From contig NZ_CP183948.1 in assembly GCF_052056485.1 (NCBI RefSeq), positions 4,650,001 through 4,714,000 on the forward strand: DNA of 64,000 nucleotides. Direction: 5' to 3'. Positions within the stretch are counted from its first letter, which is position 1. Each line of letters opens with the position of its first letter. This document shows positions 33,683 through 42,685 of this stretch, in pieces. The translations under genes and the position numbers were made by a program. Origin of the DNA: Paenibacillus_AQ nitricinens (lineage in GTDB: Bacteria; Bacillota; Bacilli; Paenibacillales; Paenibacillaceae). The notes beneath the pieces are model-generated. The model had not been told where the DNA came from, did no database searches, and saw nothing but the letters and a program-made list of their open reading frames with translations.

Positions 33683-34837
33683 TTATTCCTTATTCTCTTC
33701 AATCTGCTTATACAATCCGGACTGGAACCGGAACCATTGAAAAATATGTGTAAATACAACCTTGAGCACCGCGTAACCAGGAACTGCAAGGATAATGCCA
33801 AGAACGCCGAACATTTTGCCGGCAAAAATAATCACAAAAATGATCGTGATCGGATGAATCTTCAGTGTCTTGCCCATAATCTGCGGAGAGATAAACTTCC
33901 CTTCAATCAGCTGTACAGCCGTCCAAACGATGATCATCTTCAGCAGCATAAATGGTGAAGTGACCATGGCCACAATTAAGGCTGGTGTAATAGCAATTGC
34001 CGGACCCAAATAGGGAACAACTGCTGTACAAGCAGCGGCAATGGCAAGAACAAGTGAATACTCCAGACCAATAATCAAATAGCCAATATAGAGCAGCGCA
34101 CCAATGCAGCAGCTTACTATTATTTGCCCTCGAATATAGGAAGATACTTGCGCGTTCATTTCCGACATTACCATCCGAGTCTGCGGCTGCAGCGCGGTAG
34201 GTACAAATTTCAAAATGTAATCTGGCAATCTTTTTCCATCACGAAGCAAGTAGAATAGAATAAACGGTGTCGTCACCACCGCCAGCACAATTTCCGTAAC
34301 GGCTCCGACGAAGCTCCCTACGCCTGTTAGCGCATTATTCAGAAAAGAAGTTCCCCAAGCCGTAATTTTACTGGTAATTTCACTTAGGTTGGTTCCTATA
34401 CTGTCTTGAACTTGACCAAAGAATTCGCTTCCCGTCAGGTTCATAAATCGTTCCTGGATCAAGTCACTATACCTTGGAAAATCGTCAATCAAACCAGATA
34501 ACTGCGTTCGAAGAATCGGAATCACCATCACCAGAATCAACGTAATAATACCTGCAATTAACAGATAGAGAATGATGATTGCATACACACGTTTCATCCT
34601 GAATCTATTTCCCATTAGGTCTACTAACGGATTCAGCAAGTAATAAGCGATACCAGATAGTAACAATGGTGCCGCCACCGTGTGCAGTAATACAGATATA
34701 GGCGTAAAAATAAACGGTATCTTTGAAAACACCAGGATAGTTACCCCAGTTAACAATAAAATAAGTAACGTTACCACAAATTTATTGTTCAGAAAAAACT
34801 TTTTAAACTTCCCCGGCCACACCTGCAGCCTCTCCAT
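33683..34837 (-). CDS. AI-2E/PerM-family membrane protein
   Basis: This 384-residue protein has about eight hydrophobic segments and family motifs PLLLSGIAYYLLNPLV, SYIRGQIIVSCCIGALLYIG, PYLGPAIAITPALIVA and GKMFGVLGIILAVP. The family includes the proposed AI-2 exporter TqsA and Na+/H+ antiporter-like members, so the substrate cannot be assigned. The frame is open eight codons further upstream from a GTG, but the ATG at 34837 has GGGAGAGGG just before it. It leads into the esterase gene. Confidence 0.9.
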   Translation of the reverse strand: MERLQVWPGKFKKFFLNNKFVVTLLILLLTGVTILVFSKIPFIFTPISVLLHTVAAPLLLSGIAYYLLNPLVDLMGNRFRMKRVYAIIILYLLIAGIITLILVMVIPILRTQLSGLIDDFPRYSDLIQERFMNLTGSEFFGQVQDSIGTNLSEITSKITAWGTSFLNNALTGVGSFVGAVTEIVLAVVTTPFILFYLLRDGKRLPDYILKFVPTALQPQTRMVMSEMNAQVSSYIRGQIIVSCCIGALLYIGYLIIGLEYSLVLAIAAACTAVVPYLGPAIAITPALIVAMVTSPFMLLKMIIVWTAVQLIEGKFISPQIMGKTLKIHPITIIFVIIFAGKMFGVLGIILAVPGYAVLKVVFTHIFQWFRFQSGLYKQIEENKE

Positions 34838-34908
34838 CGAACCCTCTCCCCCATGCGCCACCTTATATGAAGTGTTATTTTATTCACTTTTTAATAGCAT
34901 AGTCAACG

Positions 34909-35216
34909 TTAGGGGCGCAAGTCAAATTTGATATCTGTAATTCTGCCCGCCTCCACAAAACCAATCGATTGATATACTTTGTTAGAATCCGGGTTTTTGG
35001 CATCCGCTACGCCATGAGTTCTGTAATCGTAGTACTGTATTCTTCAGTCGCAAGCCGTAAATATCCTCCAACGTTTGCAGGCTTCTTTACGACAAGGCAG
35101 TGATAAGCCTCAAGCTTCATATATGTATGAAAAGTTTCTCCATGTAATTCACAAAAAGATTCCGCAAACAACTGCGCCGTTTCTGCATGATCATCCACTG
35201 TAAACCTCTTAAACAT
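34909..35216 (-). pseudogene. relic of a GNAT-type N-acetyltransferase
   Basis: An N-terminal frame of 69 codons starts at 35216 (MFKRFTVDDHAETAQLF) and ends near 35007 in TAG. A second frame, shifted by two bases, continues to TAA at 34909-34911 and encodes ADAKNPDSNKVYQSIGF, the typical C-terminal GNAT signature around helix 4. The intervening GNAT core (acetyl-CoA loop) is missing, so this looks like a deletion plus frameshift relic of a gene once about 250 codons long. The gene is not expected to be functional. The N-terminal half might still be expressed as a short peptide. Confidence 0.65.
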
Positions 35217-35299
35217 GTCTATTCCCCCTAGATCTTCCTTTCATTCAATCATGATCCTCTACTGAACTAAAAGAAACAACGTTGCCTTCCTGAAAAGAC

Positions 35300-35332
35300 A
35301 AAAAAATACCGCCAGCGCATTGACGGTACTTC
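35300..35332 (-). terminator. terminator after ferredoxin-like gene
   Basis: AGTACCGTCA pairs with TGGCGGTAT on the minus strand and a T-run of seven follows. Confidence 0.75.
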
Positions 35333-35384
35333 AATCATTTCTGCTTTGATTCCACTCAGCTGCGAAACTTCGATCTATGGACAG

Positions 35385-35744
35385 CTATTTTTTCTTCTTC
35401 CCTTTAGCTCCCTTGTCATCTGCAGCCATCAGCTGACCATCATAAGAATACAGCAGATGATCTTCAAGTCTCTCGCCCTGTAAATGCTTCCGTACTAGCG
35501 ATTTCGCTGATTTAGGTGTGATCTCTTTATACCACACGCCTTCAGGGTATGCGATCACGACGCAGGAATCTGAACATCTACCATTACAACGGGTTACCGT
35601 CGTATGTATAAGACTCTGTGCACCTTGCTTTTCAATCTCATCTTCTATCGCTTCAGCTACCTCTTCACCTTTGTGTTTCTTGCAGCTGCTACCATTACAT
35701 ATCAACAAGTGACTTACGGTTCCTTGTAAATTCCAAGTTGTCAT
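35385..35744 (-). CDS. thioredoxin-like [2Fe-2S] ferredoxin
   Basis: This 119-residue protein has the thioredoxin-like ferredoxin fold. Four cysteines are placed as in that family: C16 and C21 (CNGSSC) and C53 and C57 (CNGRC), with an extra C61. They should bind one [2Fe-2S] cluster. The tail is very basic (KGAKGKKKK). It lies divergent to a Fur-box promoter at 35852, at the edge of the siderophore island, and a ferredoxin-NADP reductase is encoded 6 kb away. It could be an electron carrier for siderophore reduction; this is inference. The start is the only ATG in a good place. Confidence 0.85.
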   Translation of the reverse strand: MTTWNLQGTVSHLLICNGSSCKKHKGEEVAEAIEDEIEKQGAQSLIHTTVTRCNGRCSDSCVVIAYPEGVWYKEITPKSAKSLVRKHLQGERLEDHLLYSYDGQLMAADDKGAKGKKKK

Positions 35745-35817
35745 GAAATCCCCATTCCTTTCATGCCTAAAATATCCCGTTAGCGGATTATTCTAAACAC
35801 TATCATAAGAGCTATTA

Positions 35818-35846
35818 TAGTCAATAGAAAGAAAGACTGGTATACT
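35818..35846 (+). promoter_or_regulatory. promoter of first Btr-like regulator
   Basis: TAGTCA (35818-35823) and TATACT (35841-35846) are 17 bases apart. The Fur box starts 6 bases downstream of the -10, where it would block initiation. Confidence 0.5.
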
Positions 35847-35851
35847 ATAAT

Positions 35852-35870
35852 TGAGAATGATTATCATTGA
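35852..35870 (+). promoter_or_regulatory. Fur box
   Basis: TGAGAATGATTATCATTGA is close to the 19-base Fur consensus GATAATGATAATCATTATC. It overlaps the start point of the Btr-like regulator gene. Confidence 0.85.
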
Positions 35871-35889
35871 AAAGGGGATTATTTCTACC

Positions 35890-37473
35890 ATGCCCATCCA
35901 ATCCGGCGGGATGCCACATCATTCCCATCCTTTTTATATGCCTGTTAAGATTAGTAGCCTAACAAGTCTTTCCCACTACACAACCGATAACATCCCGGCT
36001 ACGAATTCCTGTATTATGATTGTCTGGGAAGGTAAGGGGCAGCTTGAGATAGATGGCGAACCTCACAACCTCAAACCCGGAAGCATCAAGAATTTTGCTG
36101 CATCTTCTAATTTAAAGTTAGAAACTGAGCAACAGTTACAGGGGATGTGGATAGAGTACGCCAGTACGGCCAACCGTAATCATGAGGATTATTTTCTAAA
36201 TGACAGCGCCTCCTTACACCATGCCTCCACAGAATTGATAGCACTGTCAGGTGAGCTTTATAGTGCTTGGATACAACCCGATAATCGGAAGCCTTTTAAG
36301 GTCCAGCAATTATTCACTCAATTGATCGTGAATCTTCATCATGAACTGGCTGCAACAAAGGAAACATCAGGAAGCTGGCTTGAACATGTATTTAAATACA
36401 TAGAAGCGCATTACAACGAAGATATCACTCGGGAGCAGATGGCTACGTTAGCTGGGGTAAGCCCTGAACACTTCTCACGTACCTTTCGTAAAATTATGGG
36501 TCAAACTTTCAGTGCTTATATTACACTGTTAAGAATCCGCAGAGCGCAGCAACGAATTCTCACCAGTTCTCCCAATCTAACAACTCTGGCGCACGAGGTT
36601 GGCTATGAAGAAGGGACTTATCTCAGCCGTAAATTCAAGCAGCTTGTGGGCCTTTCACCTACAGCCTATCAGAATAAGAACAAAAAAGTTGTTGCTTTGA
36701 ACTACAACCACACAGCTATCCTACGAGTACTGGAAATCATGCCTCAACTCGGTGTTTATTCGGATTGGCATCGGAGCTTGGAGCAAGTGCCTGCCTCCAA
36801 GCAACTAGCGCTGAACGAAGGTAGCTCTTCCCTATTTGATTCGATAGCTTCAGCAGAGCCTGATATTATTATCAGCTACAATATTCCGGAGAATAAGATC
36901 CTGACTCCAGTTGCTCCGGTCATTGAATTACCCTTTATGCAAATGAGCTGGCGAGAGCAATTTGGTTTGATCGCTGATGTGGTTAACCGGCGACAGCGAG
37001 CGGAAGAATGGTTAGGTCATTACGACGGGCTCTGCCATGCGGCCAATAAGAAACTGAACCATTCGATAGGATCGGAAAGAGGGACAGCCATCGTTTGGGA
37101 GCTTAGTTCCCGAGCAGCTTATTGTTTCAGTAGCAGTTACGGTAGGGGTTGTCAGATTTTGTACGGAGATCTTGGATTCAAGCCACCATCCATCATTATG
37201 GAGAACGGAATAATGGATTCAGGGTATCTAGTGTCATCTATTGAGGAAATCGGAACCTATCCTGCAGACTATATTATTATCACTAGCATCCCATCATCTT
37301 CTGAGGGAAGAAAACGCCTCTCTCGCCTTCTGCGTTCTCGTGATTGGAAGCAGTTAGATGCAGTCCGTAACAATCGGGTATACATCCTGAACAAGGGTGA
37401 CATGTTCTATGGATTTGATCCGCTGTCTTCTCAAGCACAGCTTAAAGAATTGCTACGTGTGATGACATCATAA
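35890..37473 (+). CDS. Btr-like AraC regulator with siderophore-binding domain
   Basis: This 527-residue protein joins an AraC DNA-binding region (about 170-280, with MATLAGVSPEHFSRTFRK and LAHEVGYEEGTYLSRKF) to a C-terminal FecB/FeuA-like binding domain (about 285-527). The build matches Btr (YbbB), which in B. subtilis senses ferri-bacillibactin and activates feuABC. The ATG at 35890 was chosen because the earlier in-frame start lies inside the Fur box and would be untranscribed. The -10 to -35 and Fur box lie just upstream, and a siderophore-binding lipoprotein gene follows. Ligand is unknown. Confidence 0.9.
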   Translation: MPIQSGGMPHHSHPFYMPVKISSLTSLSHYTTDNIPATNSCIMIVWEGKGQLEIDGEPHNLKPGSIKNFAASSNLKLETEQQLQGMWIEYASTANRNHEDYFLNDSASLHHASTELIALSGELYSAWIQPDNRKPFKVQQLFTQLIVNLHHELAATKETSGSWLEHVFKYIEAHYNEDITREQMATLAGVSPEHFSRTFRKIMGQTFSAYITLLRIRRAQQRILTSSPNLTTLAHEVGYEEGTYLSRKFKQLVGLSPTAYQNKNKKVVALNYNHTAILRVLEIMPQLGVYSDWHRSLEQVPASKQLALNEGSSSLFDSIASAEPDIIISYNIPENKILTPVAPVIELPFMQMSWREQFGLIADVVNRRQRAEEWLGHYDGLCHAANKKLNHSIGSERGTAIVWELSSRAAYCFSSSYGRGCQILYGDLGFKPPSIIMENGIMDSGYLVSSIEEIGTYPADYIIITSIPSSSEGRKRLSRLLRSRDWKQLDAVRNNRVYILNKGDMFYGFDPLSSQAQLKELLRVMTS

Positions 37474-37523
37474 ATATGCACAAACGAAGATCATATTCGT
37501 CCATAGTAAATAACCAGAGAAGA

Positions 37524-37551
37524 TTGTAAAGTTCTTATTGAGAATGATAAT
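37524..37551 (+). promoter_or_regulatory. promoter of siderophore-binding lipoprotein 1
   Basis: TTGTAA (37524-37529) and GATAAT (37546-37551) are 16 bases apart. The -10 lies within the Fur box. Confidence 0.55.
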
Positions 37552-37557
37552 CAATTA
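37539..37557 (+). promoter_or_regulatory. Fur box
   Basis: TGAGAATGATAATCAATTA matches the Fur consensus at most positions and covers the -10 of the promoter before the binding lipoprotein gene. Confidence 0.85.
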
Positions 37558-37576
37558 CCTTAGGAGGAACAACAAA

Positions 37577-38605
37577 TTGCATAATCTACACAAGAATACT
37601 TCGAAACAGAATCATTGGCTTCTATTTCCCTTCATGCTGACGTTAATTCTAGTCCTATCAGCTTGTGGAAATTCCAATACTACGGTGGAGAATACAGGTG
37701 GTATCAGTAACACCAGTAATACAACAGCAGCAACACAAGCACCAACCGAAACTAGTCAAGAAGCAGAAAGTGCTGAAACCCCTACTGTCAAAACAGTAAG
37801 TACCGTAAAAGGTGATGTTGAAATCCCTGTTCATCCTAAACGAATTGTCGCTGAGGAATACTTGGGAAGTCTAATAGCTCTTGATACCATTCCTATCGGA
37901 GCTCCAGGCTTGACCTTAGAGAATATGTATTATAAGGAGGCTCTTACAGGTGTTACAGACACAGGAGCGTACGGTAAAATGTCACCTGAAAAAATCATCG
38001 CACTAAATCCTGACTTGATTATTTCGGGACAAGCAGAAAGCTATGAAACGCTTAGCAAAATTGCTCCTACCATTATTGTGCCTTACGGGGATTTAAAAGA
38101 TGCTCATGCAGAATTAACCTATTTCGGAGAACTCCTTGGAAAGGAACAAGAAGCAAAGAATTGGCTTGCAGATTATGACAAACGGATAGCCGAAGCTAAA
38201 GCAAAAGTGGACAAGATCCTCCCGGCAGATGCAACCTTCTCCATCATGGAAGACGGCGGAAAATCCATTTGGGTCTATGGCGATAACTTTGGACGAGGCG
38301 GACAGCCCATCTATCAAGCGCTTGGTCGCAAGCCGCCTACAGAAGTAGCCGCGGAGATTATGGAGAAGCAATGGGCGGAAATATCTAAAGAAGCGTTAAC
38401 TAAGTATGCCGGAGATTATATTATCTTAACCTCAAATAACCTTACAGAAGCTGATTACAAGGCTGATTCATTTTGGGGCAACCTTCCTGCTGTCAAAAAT
38501 GGACACCTCTATGTTTGGAAAGAAGAACGTTCCTGGTATTATGACCCTATCGCGGTATTAACCCAGACCGAAGAGCTGGCCGATTGGCTAATAAATAATA
38601 AATAA
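37577..38605 (+). CDS. siderophore-binding lipoprotein 1 (FeuA/FhuD-like)
   Basis: This 342-residue lipoprotein belongs to the FecB/FeuA class of iron-siderophore binding proteins. The lipobox is LSAC, followed by an Asn/Thr/Ser-rich linker and a bilobed domain with GDVEIPVHPKRIV, LNPDLIISG and the central-helix region GDNFGRGGQPIYQALGRK. The start is TTG at 37577, with AGGAGG 9 bases upstream; the longer reading would begin inside the Fur box. It follows the Btr-like gene by about 100 bases and should deliver ferri-siderophore to a FecCD permease, probably the pair at 44445-46540 because no closer permease exists. Confidence 0.92.
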   Translation: MHNLHKNTSKQNHWLLFPFMLTLILVLSACGNSNTTVENTGGISNTSNTTAATQAPTETSQEAESAETPTVKTVSTVKGDVEIPVHPKRIVAEEYLGSLIALDTIPIGAPGLTLENMYYKEALTGVTDTGAYGKMSPEKIIALNPDLIISGQAESYETLSKIAPTIIVPYGDLKDAHAELTYFGELLGKEQEAKNWLADYDKRIAEAKAKVDKILPADATFSIMEDGGKSIWVYGDNFGRGGQPIYQALGRKPPTEVAAEIMEKQWAEISKEALTKYAGDYIILTSNNLTEADYKADSFWGNLPAVKNGHLYVWKEERSWYYDPIAVLTQTEELADWLINNK

Positions 38606-38613
38606 TGCATGAG

Positions 38614-38658
38614 GAAAAGGGATGTCCGAAGCCATAGCGGCTAAGCGGACATCCCTTC
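38614..38658. terminator. terminator between lipoproteins 1 and 2
   Basis: AAGGGATGTCCG pairs with CGGACATCCCTT between convergent genes; the T-run on the plus side is short. Confidence 0.75.
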
Positions 38659-38676
38659 TCACGCTTCAAATTTAAC

Positions 38677-39702
38677 TTATTGTAGTGACTTCAACAACGT
38701 AACTATCTCATCCAACTGCTTGTCCAGCGCATAAGCATCAGAGAGATAATAAGTTTTGAGATCGTATGTGAACACATGACCCGCCTTAACAGCAGGTAGA
38801 CTTTTCCAAAAGACACTGTCCAGAATGTCCAGCTTATCCTGCTCCACACCACGGCTGAAGCCTTGGAATATATAATCAGCTTCTCCTAGATATTCGGGCA
38901 GCGTTTCGAGAGAAAGGGAAGCCCAGCCCTCCTTAAAGGCTACCTCTTCGACAAGATCAGGTGCATGCAGCCCCAATCCGTTGTATATAATCTCTCCACC
39001 ACGCCCATATGACGAACCGTATAGATACAGCTCTTTACCGGCAATTTCAAAGATTGCCACCTTTTTGTCAGCTGCGATCAGATCGGCCAACTCAGCTTTC
39101 TTCGCTTCCAGCTTCTGATTGAAATCCGCCACCCACTTTACAGCCTGCTGCTCCTTGTTCAAGATTTTCCCGATCTCAATCAATCGTTCCTTATAGTCGT
39201 ATTTACCCCAAGGAATAAAGACAGTCGGAGCAATCTTGGAGATTTGCTCATAGGTATCTTCCTGATAAGTGATAATTAAATCCGGTTCCAGGCTCGTTAT
39301 TTTCTCCAGGGACACCGTCATGTCATCGCCCACTACTTCTACACCTGTAAGCGCCTCTTTGAAATATGGATGGTTCAAGATATCATTCCCAGCTACGGCA
39401 ATGGGCGTCACCCCCAGTGTCAGAAGATCACCAATAAAGTCTTGTACCGGAATTACAATTCTTTGTGGATTGCGTGGGATCTGCACCGGACCTTTGTCGC
39501 TTTCGTATGTCCAGTACTCTGCATCAGCAGCCGGCTCCGTGCTGGCAACTACAGAATCATTAGTGCTTTTAGCCACATCAGCAGACGTGCTAGCTGGAGC
39601 ATTCCCCTGATTAGCAGCTTGTCCGCATGCGCTCAACAGTAGCACCAGCGTAAGCACAACGGCTATCATGCTTGTTTTTCCTAACGATATTACCCTGTAC
39701 AA
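38677..39702 (-). CDS. siderophore-binding lipoprotein 2 (FeuA-like)
   Basis: This 341-residue lipoprotein is a second FecB/FeuA-type binding protein. The lipobox is LSAC, followed by an Ala/Ser/Thr-rich linker, KGPVQIPRNPQRIV, LEPDLIITY and SSYGRGGEIIYNGLGL. It resembles lipoprotein 1 in build but is clearly diverged, so it may bind another siderophore. The TTG at 39702 has AAGGAGG 7 bases upstream; the 31 upstream codons include the Fur palindrome and are unlikely to be translated. It is transcribed alone and converges on lipoprotein 1. Confidence 0.92.
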   Translation of the reverse strand: MYRVISLGKTSMIAVVLTLVLLLSACGQAANQGNAPASTSADVAKSTNDSVVASTEPAADAEYWTYESDKGPVQIPRNPQRIVIPVQDFIGDLLTLGVTPIAVAGNDILNHPYFKEALTGVEVVGDDMTVSLEKITSLEPDLIITYQEDTYEQISKIAPTVFIPWGKYDYKERLIEIGKILNKEQQAVKWVADFNQKLEAKKAELADLIAADKKVAIFEIAGKELYLYGSSYGRGGEIIYNGLGLHAPDLVEEVAFKEGWASLSLETLPEYLGEADYIFQGFSRGVEQDKLDILDSVFWKSLPAVKAGHVFTYDLKTYYLSDAYALDKQLDEIVTLLKSLQ

Positions 39703-39733
39703 TGTAAATCCTCCTTGAGACTTTATATTATTA

Positions 39734-39754
39734 TGATATTGATAATCAATATCA
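39734..39754 (-). promoter_or_regulatory. Fur box, 21-base perfect palindrome
   Basis: TGATATTGATAAT followed by CAATATCA forms a perfect 21-base palindrome containing the 7-1-7 Fur pattern. It lies about 30 bases upstream of lipoprotein 2. Confidence 0.88.
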
Positions 39755-39834
39755 TTTATATCCTTGTTTAATATACCGTCTCGGTGGGAAAACATATATA
39801 CACGCTAATACATCAATTTGGCTATGGACGATTG

Positions 39835-41460
39835 TCAGCTTAATTTATGGCCGGTTAACAAATCTGTCTGTATCTCCAACTGACGTTCGAGTGCAAGCCC
39901 TTCGCTGCCCCAAAATTCCTCAAGCTTCAGGTAATATATGCGTTCATTCCTGTATGCTGTAAGATTGCGCCAAACCGTACTTTTGCTAATGCGTTTACGT
40001 GTTCTGGACATCCAGTCCTCACGTCCTGATACAACCACAAACATATGGTCAGCCGCATATATTGGCAATTCCGAAAGTGAGATGCATAGATGATCATTCC
40101 GCTCCAGAACATCTGACCTTACCTTGTCCGGTGGAGCTAACCCTAACATTGGATACAGATTGTACACACCTCGGGCTGTATGATTCCAGATATAAATACC
40201 GTTATCTTGCCTAATCTCATACACCGCTACCGTTTCACCAGATTCAATTAGGGAGGACAAGCGCTGCTTGGCCAAATCTATTTTCAAATGATAGTGCCTT
40301 ATCCATGCCTCTGCCCTCTCCTCTTCTCCCAGCAGTCTGCCGAATAAACGAATCTGTTCTAAGCGGTCCATCTCATCACATTCCACCGTAACTAGTGGAC
40401 CCAACTTTTCCATGTATTTAAGCTGACGGGGGCTCAGATAGGTCGGTGCAATGACTATATCGGCTTCCAGCCCAGACAAGTCGGCTTCCGCCGGACATCC
40501 CTGCAATTCAAACGATTGTACATCCGCCAGTTCAGGCTGCAAAAGTAATGAATAGTTCATCACATCTTTTTCAACCGCGACAGGCTTAACACCCAGCGCA
40601 AGTAAATCCCCGAAAAATTGCAACGCTACTATCCGCTTCGGTTTGGGACGCAAACGGAAATCTGTTGGAGTCATCCCGGTGACTTGCTTGAATTTGCGGC
40701 TCAGATATAGTCCATCTGAATAGCCTACTTTTTGAGAAATTTGCTGGATTGTTGCTTGGCTGGACATCAAATATTTTTTCGCTTTATTCACTCTTAGATG
40801 AGTTACATATTCGGTGAAGCTCCACCCCGTCTGCTTGCGGAACCATACTGAGAAATAGCGAGGATTGAATCCTATCATTTTAGATATCATCTCTCGCGTA
40901 ATCTCTCTTTGGATGTTCTGGTGAATATAAGAGAGCATTCTGAAATATGAATTATCCGTAATGTCTGCTTCAGCATCAGCCTCTACGACCAGTTGATGTA
41001 GCTGATGCAGCAAGGATTGAATTCTATTTGCCTGTGCTTCTAAATTATTGGCAGCAACGCCTTCCAATTCACTAAATAAGCGGGTTATTTTGTTCGTTGT
41101 ACGTATAGGTAAGATCCCGTTCGCTGGGAAAATTTCACGACAAAGTCCATAGATGAGTTCTTGTTCAGTGCTATTGCTTAACCCGTATACCTCATAAGAA
41201 ATTGCGTGAATGGAGATAACCGTCTCTATTGGCACATCAATTTGATAAGTCGTACCTGCACTTAAAAAAAGAATTTCACCTATTTTAAGAGCTACAGTCT
41301 CTCCTTCAATAGTTATTAGAACAGCAGCTTCTATGGGTGTCAGGAAGAGTGGGGACTGGGCAATCTGGAGATTACGGATGTGACCACCGCCGGATTGGCG
41401 TCTCCCAGCCTCTTTTAACATATAAATTCTGTGAACCGGGTTATTATTAGATAACTTCAT
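39835..41460 (-). CDS. second Btr-like AraC regulator with binding domain
   Basis: This 541-residue protein has the same build as the regulator at 35890: an N-terminal cupin-like part, an AraC region (about 185-285, with MISKMIGFNPRYFSVWF and QKVGYSDGLYLSRKFK) and a C-terminal FecB-like domain (about 290-541). The binding domain differs from the first copy, in step with lipoprotein 2 next to it, which suggests a regulator for a different siderophore. The ATG at 41460 has AAGGGAG upstream; an earlier in-frame ATG has none. I see no Fur box right before it. Gene targets are inferred from position. Confidence 0.88.
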   Translation of the reverse strand: MKLSNNNPVHRIYMLKEAGRRQSGGGHIRNLQIAQSPLFLTPIEAAVLITIEGETVALKIGEILFLSAGTTYQIDVPIETVISIHAISYEVYGLSNSTEQELIYGLCREIFPANGILPIRTTNKITRLFSELEGVAANNLEAQANRIQSLLHQLHQLVVEADAEADITDNSYFRMLSYIHQNIQREITREMISKMIGFNPRYFSVWFRKQTGWSFTEYVTHLRVNKAKKYLMSSQATIQQISQKVGYSDGLYLSRKFKQVTGMTPTDFRLRPKPKRIVALQFFGDLLALGVKPVAVEKDVMNYSLLLQPELADVQSFELQGCPAEADLSGLEADIVIAPTYLSPRQLKYMEKLGPLVTVECDEMDRLEQIRLFGRLLGEEERAEAWIRHYHLKIDLAKQRLSSLIESGETVAVYEIRQDNGIYIWNHTARGVYNLYPMLGLAPPDKVRSDVLERNDHLCISLSELPIYAADHMFVVVSGREDWMSRTRKRISKSTVWRNLTAYRNERIYYLKLEEFWGSEGLALERQLEIQTDLLTGHKLS

Positions 41461-41602
41461 TCCTGCTCCCTTCCAGATCATCAGGCTATTAAACCTTGAA
41501 ATATAAAGAAAGCGCATAAGGCTTCTCTCCGCTCGAAATGGATAAGATACCCTATACGCTTCATATAAAATTCAGATTTTATAGTTTGAAAAGCCTCTAT
41601 CC

Positions 41603-42643
41603 TTAATGGTCGTCAACGACACCAAGCGCCTTATTCTTCTCCTTGAACCGCTCATTATGAGAGGAAACATATGCAGCCTTAGGTGCAGAGGGGTCCATAT
41701 ACAGTTTAGCGCTGTTCAGCGCAAGAACTGCATCGGTAAAGGTGCCAGCGATTAACCGGACCTTACTGCTATAATCCACAAAGTCACCTGCTGCAAAAAT
41801 ACCTGGAAGATTCGTCTCCAGCTTTCCGCTCACATTCGCACACCACTCGCCCATATCAATGCCCCATTCCCGTAATGGGCCAAAATCGCTTTTCAGACCA
41901 TGATTAACAATAACAGCATCTACTTCATACTGTTCACTCTCACCTGTTTCGATATGGCTGATCGTAACCTGATCAATGGTTTCCCCATTACTGCTGTTTA
42001 ATTGGCTTACTGCGAAAGGCACGCGAACATTGACTGAAGATTCCTTCATACGCACAATATTTTTCTCATGGCCGCCGAACTGCTCGCGACGGTGCACAAT
42101 GGTCACACTTGCTGCGATGGACTCCAGTTCATTTGCCCAATCCACAGCGGAGTCACCTCCACCAGAAATCAGCACTTTTTTACCTCGGAAAGGCTCCAGC
42201 TCCTGAACTGTATAATGAAGATTCGTTACCTCATAACGGTCGGCACCTTCAATCTCCAGCTTTGCCATTTGCAGAATCCCATAGCCAATAGCCAAAATGA
42301 CCGTACGAGTCCAATGCTGCTCACCAGTAGCCGAGGTCAGCATATAAGTTCCATCTTCCAGACGCTCATGATGCGTAATCTGCTGCCCGAAAATAATCGT
42401 AGGATCAAACGTCCGTGCCTGCTGAGCAAGCTGATCTATCAATTGACGACATAGTACGGGTGTTACCCCACCTACATCCCAGATCATTTTCTCAGGATAT
42501 ACGAGCATTCTTCCTCCAAGCTCATCCTTCGCTTCAATCAACTTCGTCTTCAAATCTCTCATACCACTATAAAAAGCTGTATACATCCCAGCAGGTCCGC
42601 CGCCAATAATCGTTACATCGTATAATTCCAGTTGATTGTTCAT
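41603..42643 (-). CDS. ferredoxin-NADP reductase, YumC/TrxR-like type
   Basis: This 346-residue flavoprotein belongs to the thioredoxin-reductase-like FNR family. It has two nucleotide folds (IIGGGPAGMY at about 12-21 and ISGGGDSAVDWA at about 160-171) and the GIFAAGDF FAD motif near 280. It lacks the CxxC redox pair of true thioredoxin reductase, as expected for FNR. GGAGGG lies before the ATG. It is the last gene of a Fur-boxed operon with FecCD permeases and an ABC protein, so it probably supplies electrons for release of iron from siderophores or for iron-sulfur work; the exact partner is not shown. Confidence 0.92.
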   Translation of the reverse strand: MNNQLELYDVTIIGGGPAGMYTAFYSGMRDLKTKLIEAKDELGGRMLVYPEKMIWDVGGVTPVLCRQLIDQLAQQARTFDPTIIFGQQITHHERLEDGTYMLTSATGEQHWTRTVILAIGYGILQMAKLEIEGADRYEVTNLHYTVQELEPFRGKKVLISGGGDSAVDWANELESIAASVTIVHRREQFGGHEKNIVRMKESSVNVRVPFAVSQLNSSNGETIDQVTISHIETGESEQYEVDAVIVNHGLKSDFGPLREWGIDMGEWCANVSGKLETNLPGIFAAGDFVDYSSKVRLIAGTFTDAVLALNSAKLYMDPSAPKAAYVSSHNERFKEKNKALGVVDDH

Positions 42644-42685
42644 TATGTCCCTCCAAAAGTATATTCTATTGATGCCTTTAGCTTC

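Noticed and set aside
35851..35889. Longer start for the first Btr-like regulator
   Set aside because: The upstream codons are the Fur box and lie at or before the likely transcription start.
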